64,000 bases of DNA from NCBI GenBank assembly GCA_021299385.1, contig JAJTGZ010000002.1, positions 1 to 64,000 of the forward strand. Direction: 5' to 3'. The notes below the pieces were generated by a model that saw nothing but the letters and a program-made list of their open reading frames with translations, had not been told where the DNA came from and searched no databases. Source of the DNA: Phycisphaeraceae bacterium. Lineage in GTDB: Bacteria; Planctomycetota; Phycisphaerae; Phycisphaerales; UBA1924. Below, one piece after another: positions 10,793 through 20,700 of this stretch. Both the position numbers and the translations under genes were made by a program. How positions within the stretch are numbered: position 1 is the first letter of the stretch; every line of letters begins with the position of its first letter.

Positions 10793-12061
10793 GTGAAGTA
10801 TGCGATCATCATCGCTGATGGGGCCGCGGACATGCCGATCGCGGCGTTGGGTGGGCGCACGCCGTTGCAGGTCGCGCGGACGCCTGGGATGGACCGGGTT
10901 GCGCAGATGGGCCGACTGGGGACGGCGCGGACGACGCCTGAGGGTTGGCAGGCGGGTAGTGATGTATGCACGATGAGCCTGCTGGGATATGACCCGACGG
11001 TGTATCACACGGGCCGTGCGCCGCTGGAGGCGGCGTCGCTGGGTGTGCCGATGGGTGGGGCGGACTGGGTGTTTCGGGTGAACCTGGTAACGGTCGGGCA
11101 GGAGGGTTCGGCGGAGGAGGGGTTGATGCTGGACCACTCAGCCGGGGGGATCAGCGATGCGGAGGCGCGGGTGCTGCTAGGGGATTTGGAGGGGTTTTGG
11201 AGGTTGCGTGAGCCGGAGTTGATGTCTGGGCTTGGGGTGTATCCGGGTGTGAGTTATCGGGGGATTTTGCTGGACCGGTCTGGGCGTGGGTATGTGGGTG
11301 TGCGGACGGTGCCGCCGCATGAGATTCCGGGGCTGGGTTGGGACGCGCATTTACCGCACGGGAGCGGCCCGGCGAACGCGAGCAGCGACGTGCTGTGCCG
11401 GCTGATGGAGTTGTCAGCGGAGTTTCTGCCCTCACACGCGGTGAACGTGGCGCGGGTGGGCGCGGGGAAGAGGCCGGCGAATATGGCGTGGATCTGGGGG
11501 GGTGGGACGAAGCCGGCGATGCCGAGTTTTCAGTCAAGGTTTGGGCTGACTGGGGCGATGACGACGGCGGTGGACTTGTTGTCGGGCCTGGCGGCGTTGA
11601 TCGGTTGGAAGAGGCTGGTGGTGCCGGGGGCGACGAGTTACGCGGACAACGACTATGCCGGGCAGGGTCGTGCGGCGTGCGGGGCATTGGATGTGTGCGA
11701 CGTGGTCTGCTGCCAGGTTGAGGCACCGGATGAGCTGAGCCACCAGGGGGACTTTGCGGGCAAGGTGCAGGCGCTGGAGGCGATCGATACGCACGTGGTG
11801 CTGCCGGTGTTGAGGAAGCTCGAGGGTGAGGGGGAGGATTGGCGTGTGCTGGTGATGCCGGACCACTACACGCTGTGCGGGACGCGGAAGCACGACGCGA
11901 CGCCGGTGCCGTTTGCGATGGCGGGTAAGTTTGTGCGTGGGCACAGGACGGGGCCGTTTGATGAGGTGAACGCTGGTGAGAGCGACCTGCATATTGCGCA
12001 CGGGCATGAGCTGATGGAGTTTTTTTTACGTGGTGGTTTGGCGTCGGTCAAGGGAAGATAG
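10793..12061 (+). CDS. apgM: Cofactor-independent phosphoglycerate mutase (archaeal type)
   Basis: Interconverts 3- and 2-phosphoglycerate in glycolysis without 2,3-bisphosphoglycerate. It belongs to the alkaline-phosphatase superfamily. The N-terminus KYAIIIADGAADMPIAALGG supplies the metal-binding aspartate. The motif GSDVCTMSLLGYDP carries the nucleophilic serine region, and the C-terminal LVMPDHYTLCGTRKHD holds further metal ligands (D, H, H). 422 aa is typical of the ApgM class, which is distinct from the larger GpmI. The start is GTG at 10793, immediately MKYAIIIADG. A pyruvate kinase lies 11 kb downstream, not in the same operon. Confidence 0.9.
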   Translation: MKYAIIIADGAADMPIAALGGRTPLQVARTPGMDRVAQMGRLGTARTTPEGWQAGSDVCTMSLLGYDPTVYHTGRAPLEAASLGVPMGGADWVFRVNLVTVGQEGSAEEGLMLDHSAGGISDAEARVLLGDLEGFWRLREPELMSGLGVYPGVSYRGILLDRSGRGYVGVRTVPPHEIPGLGWDAHLPHGSGPANASSDVLCRLMELSAEFLPSHAVNVARVGAGKRPANMAWIWGGGTKPAMPSFQSRFGLTGAMTTAVDLLSGLAALIGWKRLVVPGATSYADNDYAGQGRAACGALDVCDVVCCQVEAPDELSHQGDFAGKVQALEAIDTHVVLPVLRKLEGEGEDWRVLVMPDHYTLCGTRKHDATPVPFAMAGKFVRGHRTGPFDEVNAGESDLHIAHGHELMEFFLRGGLASVKGR

Positions 12062-12075
12062 AAGGGGAGCTGGAT

Positions 12076-12873
12076 ATGGCAGACGAGGCGCGGGCGGGAG
12101 ATGCGGGTGGGCAAGGGTCGCTTACGCCGGGTGGTGAGGTTGTCAAGCCGTTTGAGCTTGATGAGGCGCCGGCACCCCCCCCACCGCTGTCTGCTGCTGC
12201 GCCGGGGAGTGCTGGGGGTGAGTTTGCAAAGCCTGCGCTGGCGCGCGAGGGTGTGAGTGCCGCGGCGGCGGTTGAGCCTGCGAATGCGTTTGTGCGTGCC
12301 GAGCCTGCTGCGCCTGCGGAGGTGGAGTTGGACTTGCACGAGGAGTTCATCAGCCCGCCGGGGGGAGTGCCCAGGGGTGTGGTGATCGGGTTTGGTGTTG
12401 TGCTGGCGTTGAGCGCGGCGTTTTTGGGGGCGTACAACATGGGGCCGATGCAGATCGATACGGGCACGGGGGTTGGGCTGGGTGCGGAGGCGACGGGGTT
12501 GCACCGTGCGGCGCGTGTCTTTGTGGTGCTGGCGGCGGCGGCGATCCACACGGGGACGGGGCTGGTGGCCCTCGGGGTGGCTTGCAAGTTTTTAGGGTGC
12601 AAGTTGGGGCCGCTGGGGTTGGCGGCGGCGCGGGTGTTTGTGGCGGTGTCGGCGTTTTTGGCCGTGATCTGCCTGTCGATCCCGGTGCCGTGGGTGGGGG
12701 GTGTGATCAAGGCGTTGCTGGCGGGTGGTGCGTATTGGGGGATAGTGTTTTTGTTCTTTGGGCATCGGGTGGACCGGGCGAACGTGGTGCTGGGTTTGCA
12801 CGCGGGGATAGCCGGCGTGCTGTATCTGCACATGTGGGTGTGGGCTTGGGTGATGCCGTTTGTTGTGCGATAG
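12076..12873 (+). CDS. Multi-pass membrane protein of unknown function
   Basis: The 265-residue protein has a disordered Ala/Pro/Glu-rich N-terminal 95 residues, then about five membrane helices from residue 98 (GVVIGFGVVLALSAAFLGAY) to the C-terminus. The first loop is Gly-rich (MQIDTGTGVGLG). AAGGGGAG about 7 nt before the ATG at 12076 is a good ribosome site. It follows apgM by 14 bp and is probably cotranscribed. No family is recognised. It has no conserved charged pairs suggesting a transporter, and the short C-terminus leaves no soluble domain. Confidence 0.65.
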   Translation: MADEARAGDAGGQGSLTPGGEVVKPFELDEAPAPPPPLSAAAPGSAGGEFAKPALAREGVSAAAAVEPANAFVRAEPAAPAEVELDLHEEFISPPGGVPRGVVIGFGVVLALSAAFLGAYNMGPMQIDTGTGVGLGAEATGLHRAARVFVVLAAAAIHTGTGLVALGVACKFLGCKLGPLGLAAARVFVAVSAFLAVICLSIPVPWVGGVIKALLAGGAYWGIVFLFFGHRVDRANVVLGLHAGIAGVLYLHMWVWAWVMPFVVR

Positions 12874-12961
12874 GCGGGGGTGGTGTGGTGCGCACATACG
12901 CCCGGCCCGGAGGTCCGGGGTACCCAGGGGTCCCATCGGGGTACACAGAGGATGTTCTGCG

Positions 12962-15058
12962 TTACGCGGGGTTTGGGAGCGTGCCAGGTGGGAGCTGGGG
13001 GGCATCGTCCTGCGCGAGGCTTGGCGCGGGGGTTGGGCGTGCTTTGCGGGCCTCTGCGGCGAGCATGTCGCTGATGGAGGGCTTGCCGATCGGCTCGCCA
13101 CGCATGAGTTTAAGGACGTCAGCGGCGTCGAGGGTTTCGTGCTTGATGAGCGCCTGGGCGACGGCCTCGACCTTGTCCCAGTTTTCGTCTAAGAGTCGCT
13201 CGGCGTCGGTATAGGCCTCGTCGACGAGGCGCTTGACCTCTTCGTCGATGATCTTGGCGGTGGTGTCGGAGTAGTTTTTCTCAGGGATGTAGGATCGGTT
13301 GGTGTCCTCGCCGGCGTAGCGGACGAAGCCGAGTTTGGGGGACATGCCCCACTCTTCGATCATGACGCGTGCGGTGCGTGTGGCGGAGGTGATATCGGCC
13401 GAGGCGCCGGAGGAGATATCGCCTGTGGCGCGGAGCTCGGCGATGCGCCCGCCGCAGCTGATGCGCATGAAGGCGCTGAGCCACTTGAGGCCGAAGCCGT
13501 GGCGGTCGCGCTCGGGGAGGCTGAAGGATGCGCCGCCATAGGGGCCGCGGGGGATGATGGTTACTTTGTGCAGTGGGTCTGCGTCCTTGAGCAGGACATT
13601 GAGGACGGCGTGGCCGGCCTCGTGGTAGGCGGTGGAGCGGTTGTCATCGGCCTCGCGGATGCGGCTCTTGTTGGCGCGGCCGAAGCGGATTTTGTCGCGG
13701 GCCTCTTCGAGGTCCTCGTGCTCGATGAAGTCTTTGTCTGCGAGCGTGGCGGCGATGGCGGCCTCGTTCATGATGGCCATGAGGTCGGCGCCGCTGAAGG
13801 TGGGCGTGGCGCGGGCGACGCGTTCGAGGTTGACGTTGGGGCCGAGTTTTTTACCCTTGGCGTGGACCTTGAGGATTTCGAGGCGGCCGCGGACGTCGGG
13901 CAGGGGCACGGTGATCTGTCGGTCGAAGCGGCCTGGGCGTGTGAGTGCGGGGTCGAGGACGTCGGCGCGGTTGGTGGCGGCGATGACGATGATGCCGTCG
14001 CCGGTGGCGAAGCCGTCCATCTCGACGAGGATGGCGTTGAGCGTCTGCTCGCGTTCATCGCTGCCGCCGGAGTTGAAGCCGCCGCCACGGCGGCGACCGA
14101 CGGCGTCGATCTCGTCGAGGAAGATGATGCAGGGTGCGCTTTCTTTGGCCTGCTTGAAGAGGTCGCGTACGCGTGAGGCGCCGACGCCGACGAACATCTC
14201 GACAAAGTCGCTGCCGCTGATGGAGAAGAAGGGGACGTCGGCCTCGCCGGCGATGGCCTTGGCCAAGAGGGTTTTGCCGCAGCCTGGGTTGCCGACGAGC
14301 AGGACCCCGCGTGGGATGCGACCGCCGAGTTTGGTGAACTTTTTGGGGTTTTTGAGGAACTGTACGATCTCATCGACCTCGCTTCGAGCCTCGTCGATGC
14401 CGGCGACGTCGGCGAAGGTGATGCCGGTTTTTTCTTTTTGCAAGACGCGGTGCCGGCTCTTGCCGAAGTTGCCGAGCATGCCGCCTGGGCCGCCGGTGGC
14501 CGAGCGGAGGCCGCGGATGAACAGGACCCAGAGGAGGACGGCGATGAGGAGGAAGGGGAGGATGGTCCAGAGGGCCTGCTGCCAGACGGGCTGGGTCTCG
14601 ACCTTGTAATCGCTGGCGGTGAGGTCGTCGAGTTTTTTGGTGAAGCTTTCCTGGCCGTTGGTGCGGACGATGACCTCGGAGGGTTGCTCGTTGGCGTCGC
14701 CGGCGGTTGAGCCGCGTGTGGTAGCGCGGACGCCCCAGCCTTGGACGTAGCGGACGGAGGCCTTGTCGATCTGCCCGGCCTCGTACTTGGCGGCGAACTC
14801 TTTCCAGGTCAGTTCCGCGCCGCCGCGGGACATGCCCGGGCTCATGATGAGGATAAAGAGGATGGCGATGGAAACAACGGCGAGCATGCCGAAGAGGCTG
14901 CGTGAGGGTTTGCCGCCTGGGCCTGAGCCTGGGCGGTCGGGGCCTGGGCCGCGTTTTTCGAGGGGTTCGTTGGGCCTGCGGTTGTCGCCCCTGTTGTCGC
15001 CCCTGTTGTCTGGGGGTTGCTCGGGCTGGGATGGGTTGTGTGTGGGGAGTTCGGGCAT
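12962..15058 (-). CDS. ftsH: ATP-dependent zinc metalloprotease FtsH
   Basis: Membrane AAA+ protease that degrades unassembled or damaged membrane proteins. The 698 aa comprise a Pro/Asn/Gly-rich N-terminus and a first membrane helix (about 54-74, [14 protein letters not shown]), then a periplasmic domain and a second helix near 160-180. The AAA domain has Walker A GNPGCGKT, Walker [10 protein letters not shown] and the second region of homology ([19 protein letters not shown]). The protease domain has H479-E-A-G-H483 and the downstream Asp in GASADIT. The tail is long and Pro-rich. It is convergent with the plus-strand membrane protein and lies downstream of the export gene block on the same strand. 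Confidence 0.95.
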   Translation of the reverse strand: MPELPTHNPSQPEQPPDNRGDNRGDNRRPNEPLEKRGPGPDRPGSGPGGKPSRSLFGMLAVVSIAILFILIMSPGMSRGGAELTWKEFAAKYEAGQIDKASVRYVQGWGVRATTRGSTAGDANEQPSEVIVRTNGQESFTKKLDDLTASDYKVETQPVWQQALWTILPFLLIAVLLWVLFIRGLRSATGGPGGMLGNFGKSRHRVLQKEKTGITFADVAGIDEARSEVDEIVQFLKNPKKFTKLGGRIPRGVLLVGNPGCGKTLLAKAIAGEADVPFFSISGSDFVEMFVGVGASRVRDLFKQAKESAPCIIFLDEIDAVGRRRGGGFNSGGSDEREQTLNAILVEMDGFATGDGIIVIAATNRADVLDPALTRPGRFDRQITVPLPDVRGRLEILKVHAKGKKLGPNVNLERVARATPTFSGADLMAIMNEAAIAATLADKDFIEHEDLEEARDKIRFGRANKSRIREADDNRSTAYHEAGHAVLNVLLKDADPLHKVTIIPRGPYGGASFSLPERDRHGFGLKWLSAFMRISCGGRIAELRATGDISSGASADITSATRTARVMIEEWGMSPKLGFVRYAGEDTNRSYIPEKNYSDTTAKIIDEEVKRLVDEAYTDAERLLDENWDKVEAVAQALIKHETLDAADVLKLMRGEPIGKPSISDMLAAEARKARPTPAPSLAQDDAPQLPPGTLPNPA

Positions 15059-15193
15059 GGGTCGTTGTCTCTATCGGCGCTGGCCCTGCTGCGGCTCATC
15101 GCGTCTACTCATCATGCGGCGGGGCTGTCGCTGAGAATGATAGGTCAAACGGGGTGCGGGCATCCCTTCGTACGCAAGCTGGTTGGGGGTGGT

Positions 15194-15703
15194 TCAGAGG
15201 CGTGTTGGCACGGGCCTGACGCGGCGGTCGAGCGCGGCGGGGCCTGGGCCGAGGATAGCGATGAGCAGCCCGGCAATCGCGAAGGCGGAGTTGCGGATGA
15301 TGTGGCAGGTGCCCATGGGGGCGTCGCCGCAGAAGAGTTTGAGTTTGCCGAAGCAGGGGCAGTTGACGTCGAGATCGCGGAGCATGAGCGAGGCGATGCC
15401 GACGATGAAGATGAGCATAAGGCCGGCGGCGGCGAGGCCGGCGCCGCGCGCCCAGAAGCCGACGACGAGGAGCAGGCCGACGAGCAGTTCACCCCAAGGG
15501 ACGGCAAAGGTGAGCACACGGATGAGCGTGTCGGGCAGGCCGAGCTGGAAGGCGCGGATGGAGAAGGCGAAGTCGAGTGGGTCCATGGCCAGGGCGTTGA
15601 TGCCCAGGGCCTTGAAGAGGCCGAGTTTCATGGAGCCTGAGAGGATGAGCAGGCCGCCGAGGGAGAGGCGGAGCAGGAATGAGAGCGTGCCAGCGGGGGT
15701 CAT
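15194..15703 (-). CDS. MauE/DoxX-family membrane protein with paired cysteines
   Basis: The 169-residue, four-helix membrane protein of the DoxX/MauE type has its first helix at LSFLLRLSLGGLLILSGSMK, with the characteristic SG..K ending. A loop after the third helix has four cysteines (C115, C117, C125 and C133; NCPCFGKLKLFCGD). Such cysteine-bearing MauE-like proteins are usually linked to periplasmic disulfide or sulfur redox chemistry. Its ATG overlaps the stop of the upstream rhodanese gene by 4 bp, so the two are coupled. The pairing strongly suggests a thiol-linked membrane function, but no substrate can be named. Confidence 0.75.
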   Translation of the reverse strand: MTPAGTLSFLLRLSLGGLLILSGSMKLGLFKALGINALAMDPLDFAFSIRAFQLGLPDTLIRVLTFAVPWGELLVGLLLVVGFWARGAGLAAAGLMLIFIVGIASLMLRDLDVNCPCFGKLKLFCGDAPMGTCHIIRNSAFAIAGLLIAILGPGPAALDRRVRPVPTRL

Positions 15704-16257
15704 TGTGGGACCCCGGGGGTGCTTTGTATGGGCAGGCCGGCGTTGCGCCAGCCGTCAAAGCCGTCTTCGTAGACGTGCAGGCGGGTCAGGCCGAGCTGCC
15801 CGAGGCGGATGGCGACGAGGTGGGAACTCTCACAGGTGCCGCCCGAGCAGTAGATGACGACCGGTAGTGAGCGGTCCAGGGCCAGAGCGGCGGGGGGGAG
15901 GTTGCCGGCGAACATGTCCGGCGAGAGATGCACTGCGCCGGGGATGCTGGAGGTTGCGAAGTCGGCGGCGGAGCGGGCATCGACGAACTGGACCGGCTCT
16001 TGGGCCATGAGCTGCTGGAGTTGGGGCAGGTTGATGAGCAGGCCTGGTGCCGAGGGGGCGGGGGGGGGTGGATTGAAGGTGGGTGTCTGGCCTTGGAGGG
16101 GTGGTGCTGGGGGTGCTGGGGGTTGGGGTTTGACAACCTCGGCGGCGCTGAAGGGGAGGGGGACGACCGCCGCGTGGATCGCGCCGAGGGCGAGCGCGAG
16201 CACGCCGATGGCGCAAGCGCGGTTGAGGGTCAATAGGAAGTGGTTGTTCGCGGCCAT
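15700..16257 (-). CDS. Membrane-anchored rhodanese-domain protein
   Basis: The 185 residues include an N-terminal signal anchor (about 10-33, NRACAIGVLALALGAIHAAV) and a Pro-rich linker (45-72), then a single rhodanese domain (75-180). The active-site loop is Y-C137-S-G-G-T-C-E-S, with the cysteine that carries persulfide in this family. FVDARSAADF and GWRNAGLPI are the usual flanking motifs. The domain is predicted outside the cytoplasm. It is coupled to the MauE-like gene (4-bp overlap) and follows the DUF1573 gene. Activity on a specific sulfur donor is not predictable. Confidence 0.85.
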   Translation of the reverse strand: MAANNHFLLTLNRACAIGVLALALGAIHAAVVPLPFSAAEVVKPQPPAPPAPPLQGQTPTFNPPPPAPSAPGLLINLPQLQQLMAQEPVQFVDARSAADFATSSIPGAVHLSPDMFAGNLPPAALALDRSLPVVIYCSGGTCESSHLVAIRLGQLGLTRLHVYEDGFDGWRNAGLPIQSTPGVPQ

Positions 16258-16294
16258 GTGTGCTCGCCGGTCTGGTGGGGCGATGGGCGTGGCG

Positions 16295-17491
16295 TTACTG
16301 CTTTGGCCCGCCGCCTACGCCTGGGATTGCTTGGGGCACCATCTGCCCGGTCCACATGCCCATGAGGGGGATATCGAGTGTGGGCATTTCTTTGCGGTCG
16401 GTGCGGATGCGGACGCCCCCTTTGATGTCGGTGATGAGGCGTGGCGTGAGGCCGGCGACGCGGACGCGGTAGCTGTTTTTAGTCGTTGGCCCCGAGGGGA
16501 CCAGGTCGACGGTGATCTTCATCTCGGGGAGGGTGTCGTACGGCTCGACGGAGGAGATGGAGAATGGGGCATTGTCGCGCGAGGTGACGACGGCCTCGCC
16601 GATGAAGGGCTGCGCTGGCCCGCTCATGCGGACCAGGACGCGCTCGGGCTGCAGGCGCAGCTCGCCGACGATGATGGCGAGTATGGGGACGTTGATCTGC
16701 GGCTGCTTGGTGTCGTTGGTGTCGATGACAACGACGCTGTTAAAGTTGCCCAGGGGGAGGTCGGTGGGCATGGTCAGGCGGTAGCGGAGGCGGGTGAGGG
16801 TCTCGCCGTTGTCGTCGATGGTGTCGGGTGGGAGGGTTTCGACCTTGACGCGCTCATCGCGGGGGGTGACTTTGTTGACGGCAAAGCCGGGGAAGCGGGC
16901 GGTGATGGTGAAGTCTTGGGTGCGGGTCTGGTCTTTGATCGGGACCTCGCCGAAGTAGACGGTAGATGGTTCGGTCAGGAGCCTGGGAAGGACGACGGAG
17001 CGCAGGCGGAGCTCAATATTGGGGTTTTCTTTGGCGTCGGTCTCGATGGTGATGGTTTTGCGTTCTTCACCACGACGGCCGCGGGGGTCGAAGGTTACTT
17101 TGATCTTGCCGGACTCGCCTGGGGCGAAGGAGCGTTTGTCCCCATCGGGGACGGCGGCGGAGCAGCCGCAGCTGGTGCGGATGTTGGTGATGTTGACGGG
17201 GGCGGGGCCTTCGTTCTTAAAGACGAAGTAAAACTCGACGGGCTTGGCATCGTCGATGCGGCCAAAGTCGTGGGTGGGGACCTCAAACTTCAGTGGCCAC
17301 TTGCTCTGGTCGGGTGGGGCCAGGGGTGCCTGGGCGCTAGCGACCTGGTTGACGGCGGGGTTAAAGGTGGGATTAGGTGTGGGCACGGGCCGGCCCGGGG
17401 CGGGGGGCTGGGCCAGCGCGGTGGAGGTCAGGGGCAGGGCGAGTGCGCAGATCGCAAGGGCCTGGCGAGCGGTGCGGGTGGCGGGCTTCAT
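16295..17491 (-). CDS. DUF1573-domain secreted protein
   Basis: The 398-residue exported protein has a signal peptide at residues 1-28 (ending STALAQ). A DUF1573 domain follows at about 67-155, with the recognisable KFEVPTHDFGRI opening and the conserved TSCGCS core (C108, C110). The C-terminal half looks like two further Ig-like beta domains. ATG 17491 is preferred to an in-frame ATG at 17563 because it begins directly at a Lys-containing signal peptide (MKPATRTARQ) and GGAG lies upstream. DUF1573 has no established biochemical role. Position next to rhodanese and MauE-like genes suggests a periplasmic thiol or sulfur connection. Confidence 0.85.
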   Translation of the reverse strand: MKPATRTARQALAICALALPLTSTALAQPPAPGRPVPTPNPTFNPAVNQVASAQAPLAPPDQSKWPLKFEVPTHDFGRIDDAKPVEFYFVFKNEGPAPVNITNIRTSCGCSAAVPDGDKRSFAPGESGKIKVTFDPRGRRGEERKTITIETDAKENPNIELRLRSVVLPRLLTEPSTVYFGEVPIKDQTRTQDFTITARFPGFAVNKVTPRDERVKVETLPPDTIDDNGETLTRLRYRLTMPTDLPLGNFNSVVVIDTNDTKQPQINVPILAIIVGELRLQPERVLVRMSGPAQPFIGEAVVTSRDNAPFSISSVEPYDTLPEMKITVDLVPSGPTTKNSYRVRVAGLTPRLITDIKGGVRIRTDRKEMPTLDIPLMGMWTGQMVPQAIPGVGGGPKQ

Positions 17492-17755
17492 GGGCGAGCT
17501 CCGGGGAGGGGTTGTGCTTGGGGTGTGTGGGAGGCAGAAAGATACACCAAAGTCGGGGCGCATGCCACACCCGAGAACCTGGGGCGGGGCCTGGCAGACG
17601 GCTCGTAAGTATACGGGAGTTTGGCCGGGAGGTTCTGGTGTGGCTTGGGGGGTGGGTTTAGTGGGTGCGTTTAGTGGGTGCGTTTGGTGGGTGCGTTTGG
17701 GGCGTACTGATAACTCGAGCGGGCCTCGGGTGTGCGTGGTGAGGGTGTGCTTTGC

Positions 17756-20700
17756 TTAAGCCCGAGCGGGGGCCGCCCTGGCCGGGAAGACCTGCGTCTG
17801 GTCCTTGCTCTTGACCCAGACGAGTGGTGCGGCGATGAAGATGGAGCTGTAGGTGCCCGTCAGCACGCCGATCATGAAGGTGAAGGCAAAGGGCCTGATG
17901 GCCTCGCCGCCGAAGATAAACAGGACGATGGTGGCGACCATGGTCAGGCCAGCGGTCATGATGGTCCGGCTGATGGTGCTGTTGACGGCGTCGTTGATGA
18001 TCGCGCGGGTGGCGAAGGGGTTTTTGCCCTTGGTCTCGCGGATGCGGTCCATGACGATGACGGTGTCGTTGAGGGAGTAGCCCAGGATCGTCAGCACGGC
18101 GGCGACGACGTTGAGGTCGATCTTGAACGGCTCGATGCCCAGGGTCTGGGCGAGTTGCGGGTAGCGCTCCACGAGCAGCCCGCACGCGGCCAGCGCGCCG
18201 GTGGCGACGGCGCAGTCGTGCAGGGTGCTGCAGATGGCGCCGATCGAGTAGCGGAAACTCTGGAACCGCAGCCAGATATAGATGATGATGAGCACGCACG
18301 AGAGCAGGACGCTGGTGATGGCCTGCGCGACAAAGGTCTGTGCGATCGAGGCGCTGAAACTCTCGACGCCGGCCAGTGAGTTGCTGCGGCTGAGCGCGTC
18401 GAGGACCAGTTTCCACTCGCTGGACTTCATCGCGGCGGCCCAGCGGTCGGGGTCTTGCAGGAAGCTGACGGCGTCGTCGCGGACGAGCAAAGCGGCGGAG
18501 GAGATGGCGCTCTCGTCGCCGCCGAGGATGACCCAGCGGTGCGTGCGCGAGGCGGCCTGGGTGTGCAGGGGGTCGTTGCGCATCTGGCGGAGGCGCTCTT
18601 CGAGGGTCTGTAGCGTGGGCCTCGGCTCGAGATCGTCGAGGATGATGACCCCGCCGCCTACGAACTCGGCAACGTCGGTGCGGACGGCCGGGCGGTCGAT
18701 GTTGTCGCCCAGGGCCTTCTCGGTGATCGGCTTGATGGGCAACAGGCGCTGCTCGGTGATCTCCATGCCCGCGAACTTGACGGGTGGCTGCTCGTCGAGG
18801 ACGTCCTTGAAGGCCAGGAGGACGGCCTCTTGAACGAGCTTGGTGTTTTGCTCAACGGTTTTGATGGTAAACCGGCTGCTCTTGGCGCGGTTGTCGGGGT
18901 CGGGGTTGATGGCCAGGACCTCGGCGGCGGCCAGGTCAGGGACGCTGGTGAAGTCGGCACCTTTGGTGGTGTTGCGGAAGCGTTCGCGTGCTTCGTCCAG
19001 GTGCATGAGCGTGGGCTTGCCGGTGGCGTCGGCCTTGAGCTGGACGGTTACTTTGGTGCCGCCGCGGAAGTCGTTGTCGAAGACGTCGATGCCGCGTTTG
19101 GCGACGACGACGATGCTGGAGATGACCAGCAGCGCGGAGAGGCCGAGCATGTAGGGGCGGTACTTCATCCAGTCGATTTTGGGGTAAAAGGCCCTGGAGA
19201 TGGCGGGTATCTTGATGGCGAGCATGGTGCCGGAGCGCCAGCCGAGCATCTCGACGAGGATGTGGAAGATGACGCGTGTAACGTAGAGCTGGGTGAAGAA
19301 GGTGGTGATGGAGCCGATGATCATGGTGATGGCAAAGCCCTTGATCTCTTGCGTGCCCGTGAAGGCCAGGACGATGCAGACGATCAGGACGGTAACGTTG
19401 CCGTCGACGATGGAGGGGAGCGCGCGTGCGTAGCCGAGGCGGACGGCGTTTCGGAAGTCGGCGCCGCGTTCCATCTCCTCGCGCATGCGCTCGTAGATGA
19501 GGACGTTGGCATCGACGGCCATGCCGAAGGTGAGCACGACGCCTGCGATGCCCGGGAGGCTGAAGGCGGCGTGGTTGAGGGCCATGAGGCCCAGGATGAG
19601 CAGGCCGTTGATGAAGAGTGCAAAGACTGCGACCATCCCGCAGCCGAAGTAGTAGACGACCATGATCGCCGCGACGAGGGCGAAGGCGATAACGCCGCTG
19701 CGGAGGCCGCGGGCGAGGTTGTCGGCGCCGAGCTCGGGCCCGACGGTGCTCTCGCTGACAGGCTCGGGGCTGAGTTTGGCGGCCATGCTCCCGGCGGCCA
19801 GGACGCGGACGATGTAGTCGATCTCGCTCTGCGTAAACTCGCCGGTGATGCGGCCGGAGTTGCTGATGCGGCTCTGGAGCGTTGGGGCGGTGTAGACCTG
19901 GTCGTCGAGCAGGACGGCCATCTGGCGCTGGACGTTGGCGGCCGTCAGGTCGCCGAGCTTGCTGGCGCCCAGGACGTCCATGGTGAAGCTGATGGCGGGC
20001 TTGCCGATTTCGTCGATGGTCGAGCCAGCGCTGGCGACGCCCCAGTTGCCCTCGGCCTGGGTGAGGCGGAGGCCGGGCAGGTCCCAGGCGAGCATGTAGT
20101 ATTCGCCGTCGTACTCCTCGACGACGTAGCCGAGTGAGCCGAAGTAGGCCGCGGGGCCGAGGGCGGCGAGGGTTTCGTAGGCCTTCTGGTCGTGGAGCCA
20201 CCCGTCGAGTTTGTTGAGCTTGAACCAGCGGGCCTCGGTGGAGCGGACGCCACGGGGGCCGCTGGCGCGGAGCTCGGCACGCAGGCGGGCCTCGTCGGGG
20301 ATCTCGCCACGCCTGGCGGTGATGCGGAAGTCCAGGACGCCGGCTGAGCGGAGGAGCCGGCGGACGTCGGCGGGGTCGTCGAGGGTTTTGCGCTCGGCCT
20401 GGTAGGTGTTCCACTTGCCGATGACCGAGTCGATGAGCGTGTTGGCACCCGGGTGGGCCAAGCGGAGGCGTTTGATCGCCTCGGCACGGGGGCTGGGGAT
20501 CTCGATGACCTTGCCGCCGCCGGCTTGCAGTTTGCGGATGGTGTCGGGCAGTTCGAGCACGCGGCGCATCTCCGCGGCGGAGAGGACGCTGCGCAGGGCC
20601 GAGGTCTTGGCCTGCTCGAAGGCAAGCTCGGCCTTGGCGACCGGCTCGGCGTTGGCGTAGAGGCGGTCCTCGGCTGTGCGGAGGGCCGCCTCCAAGGCCG

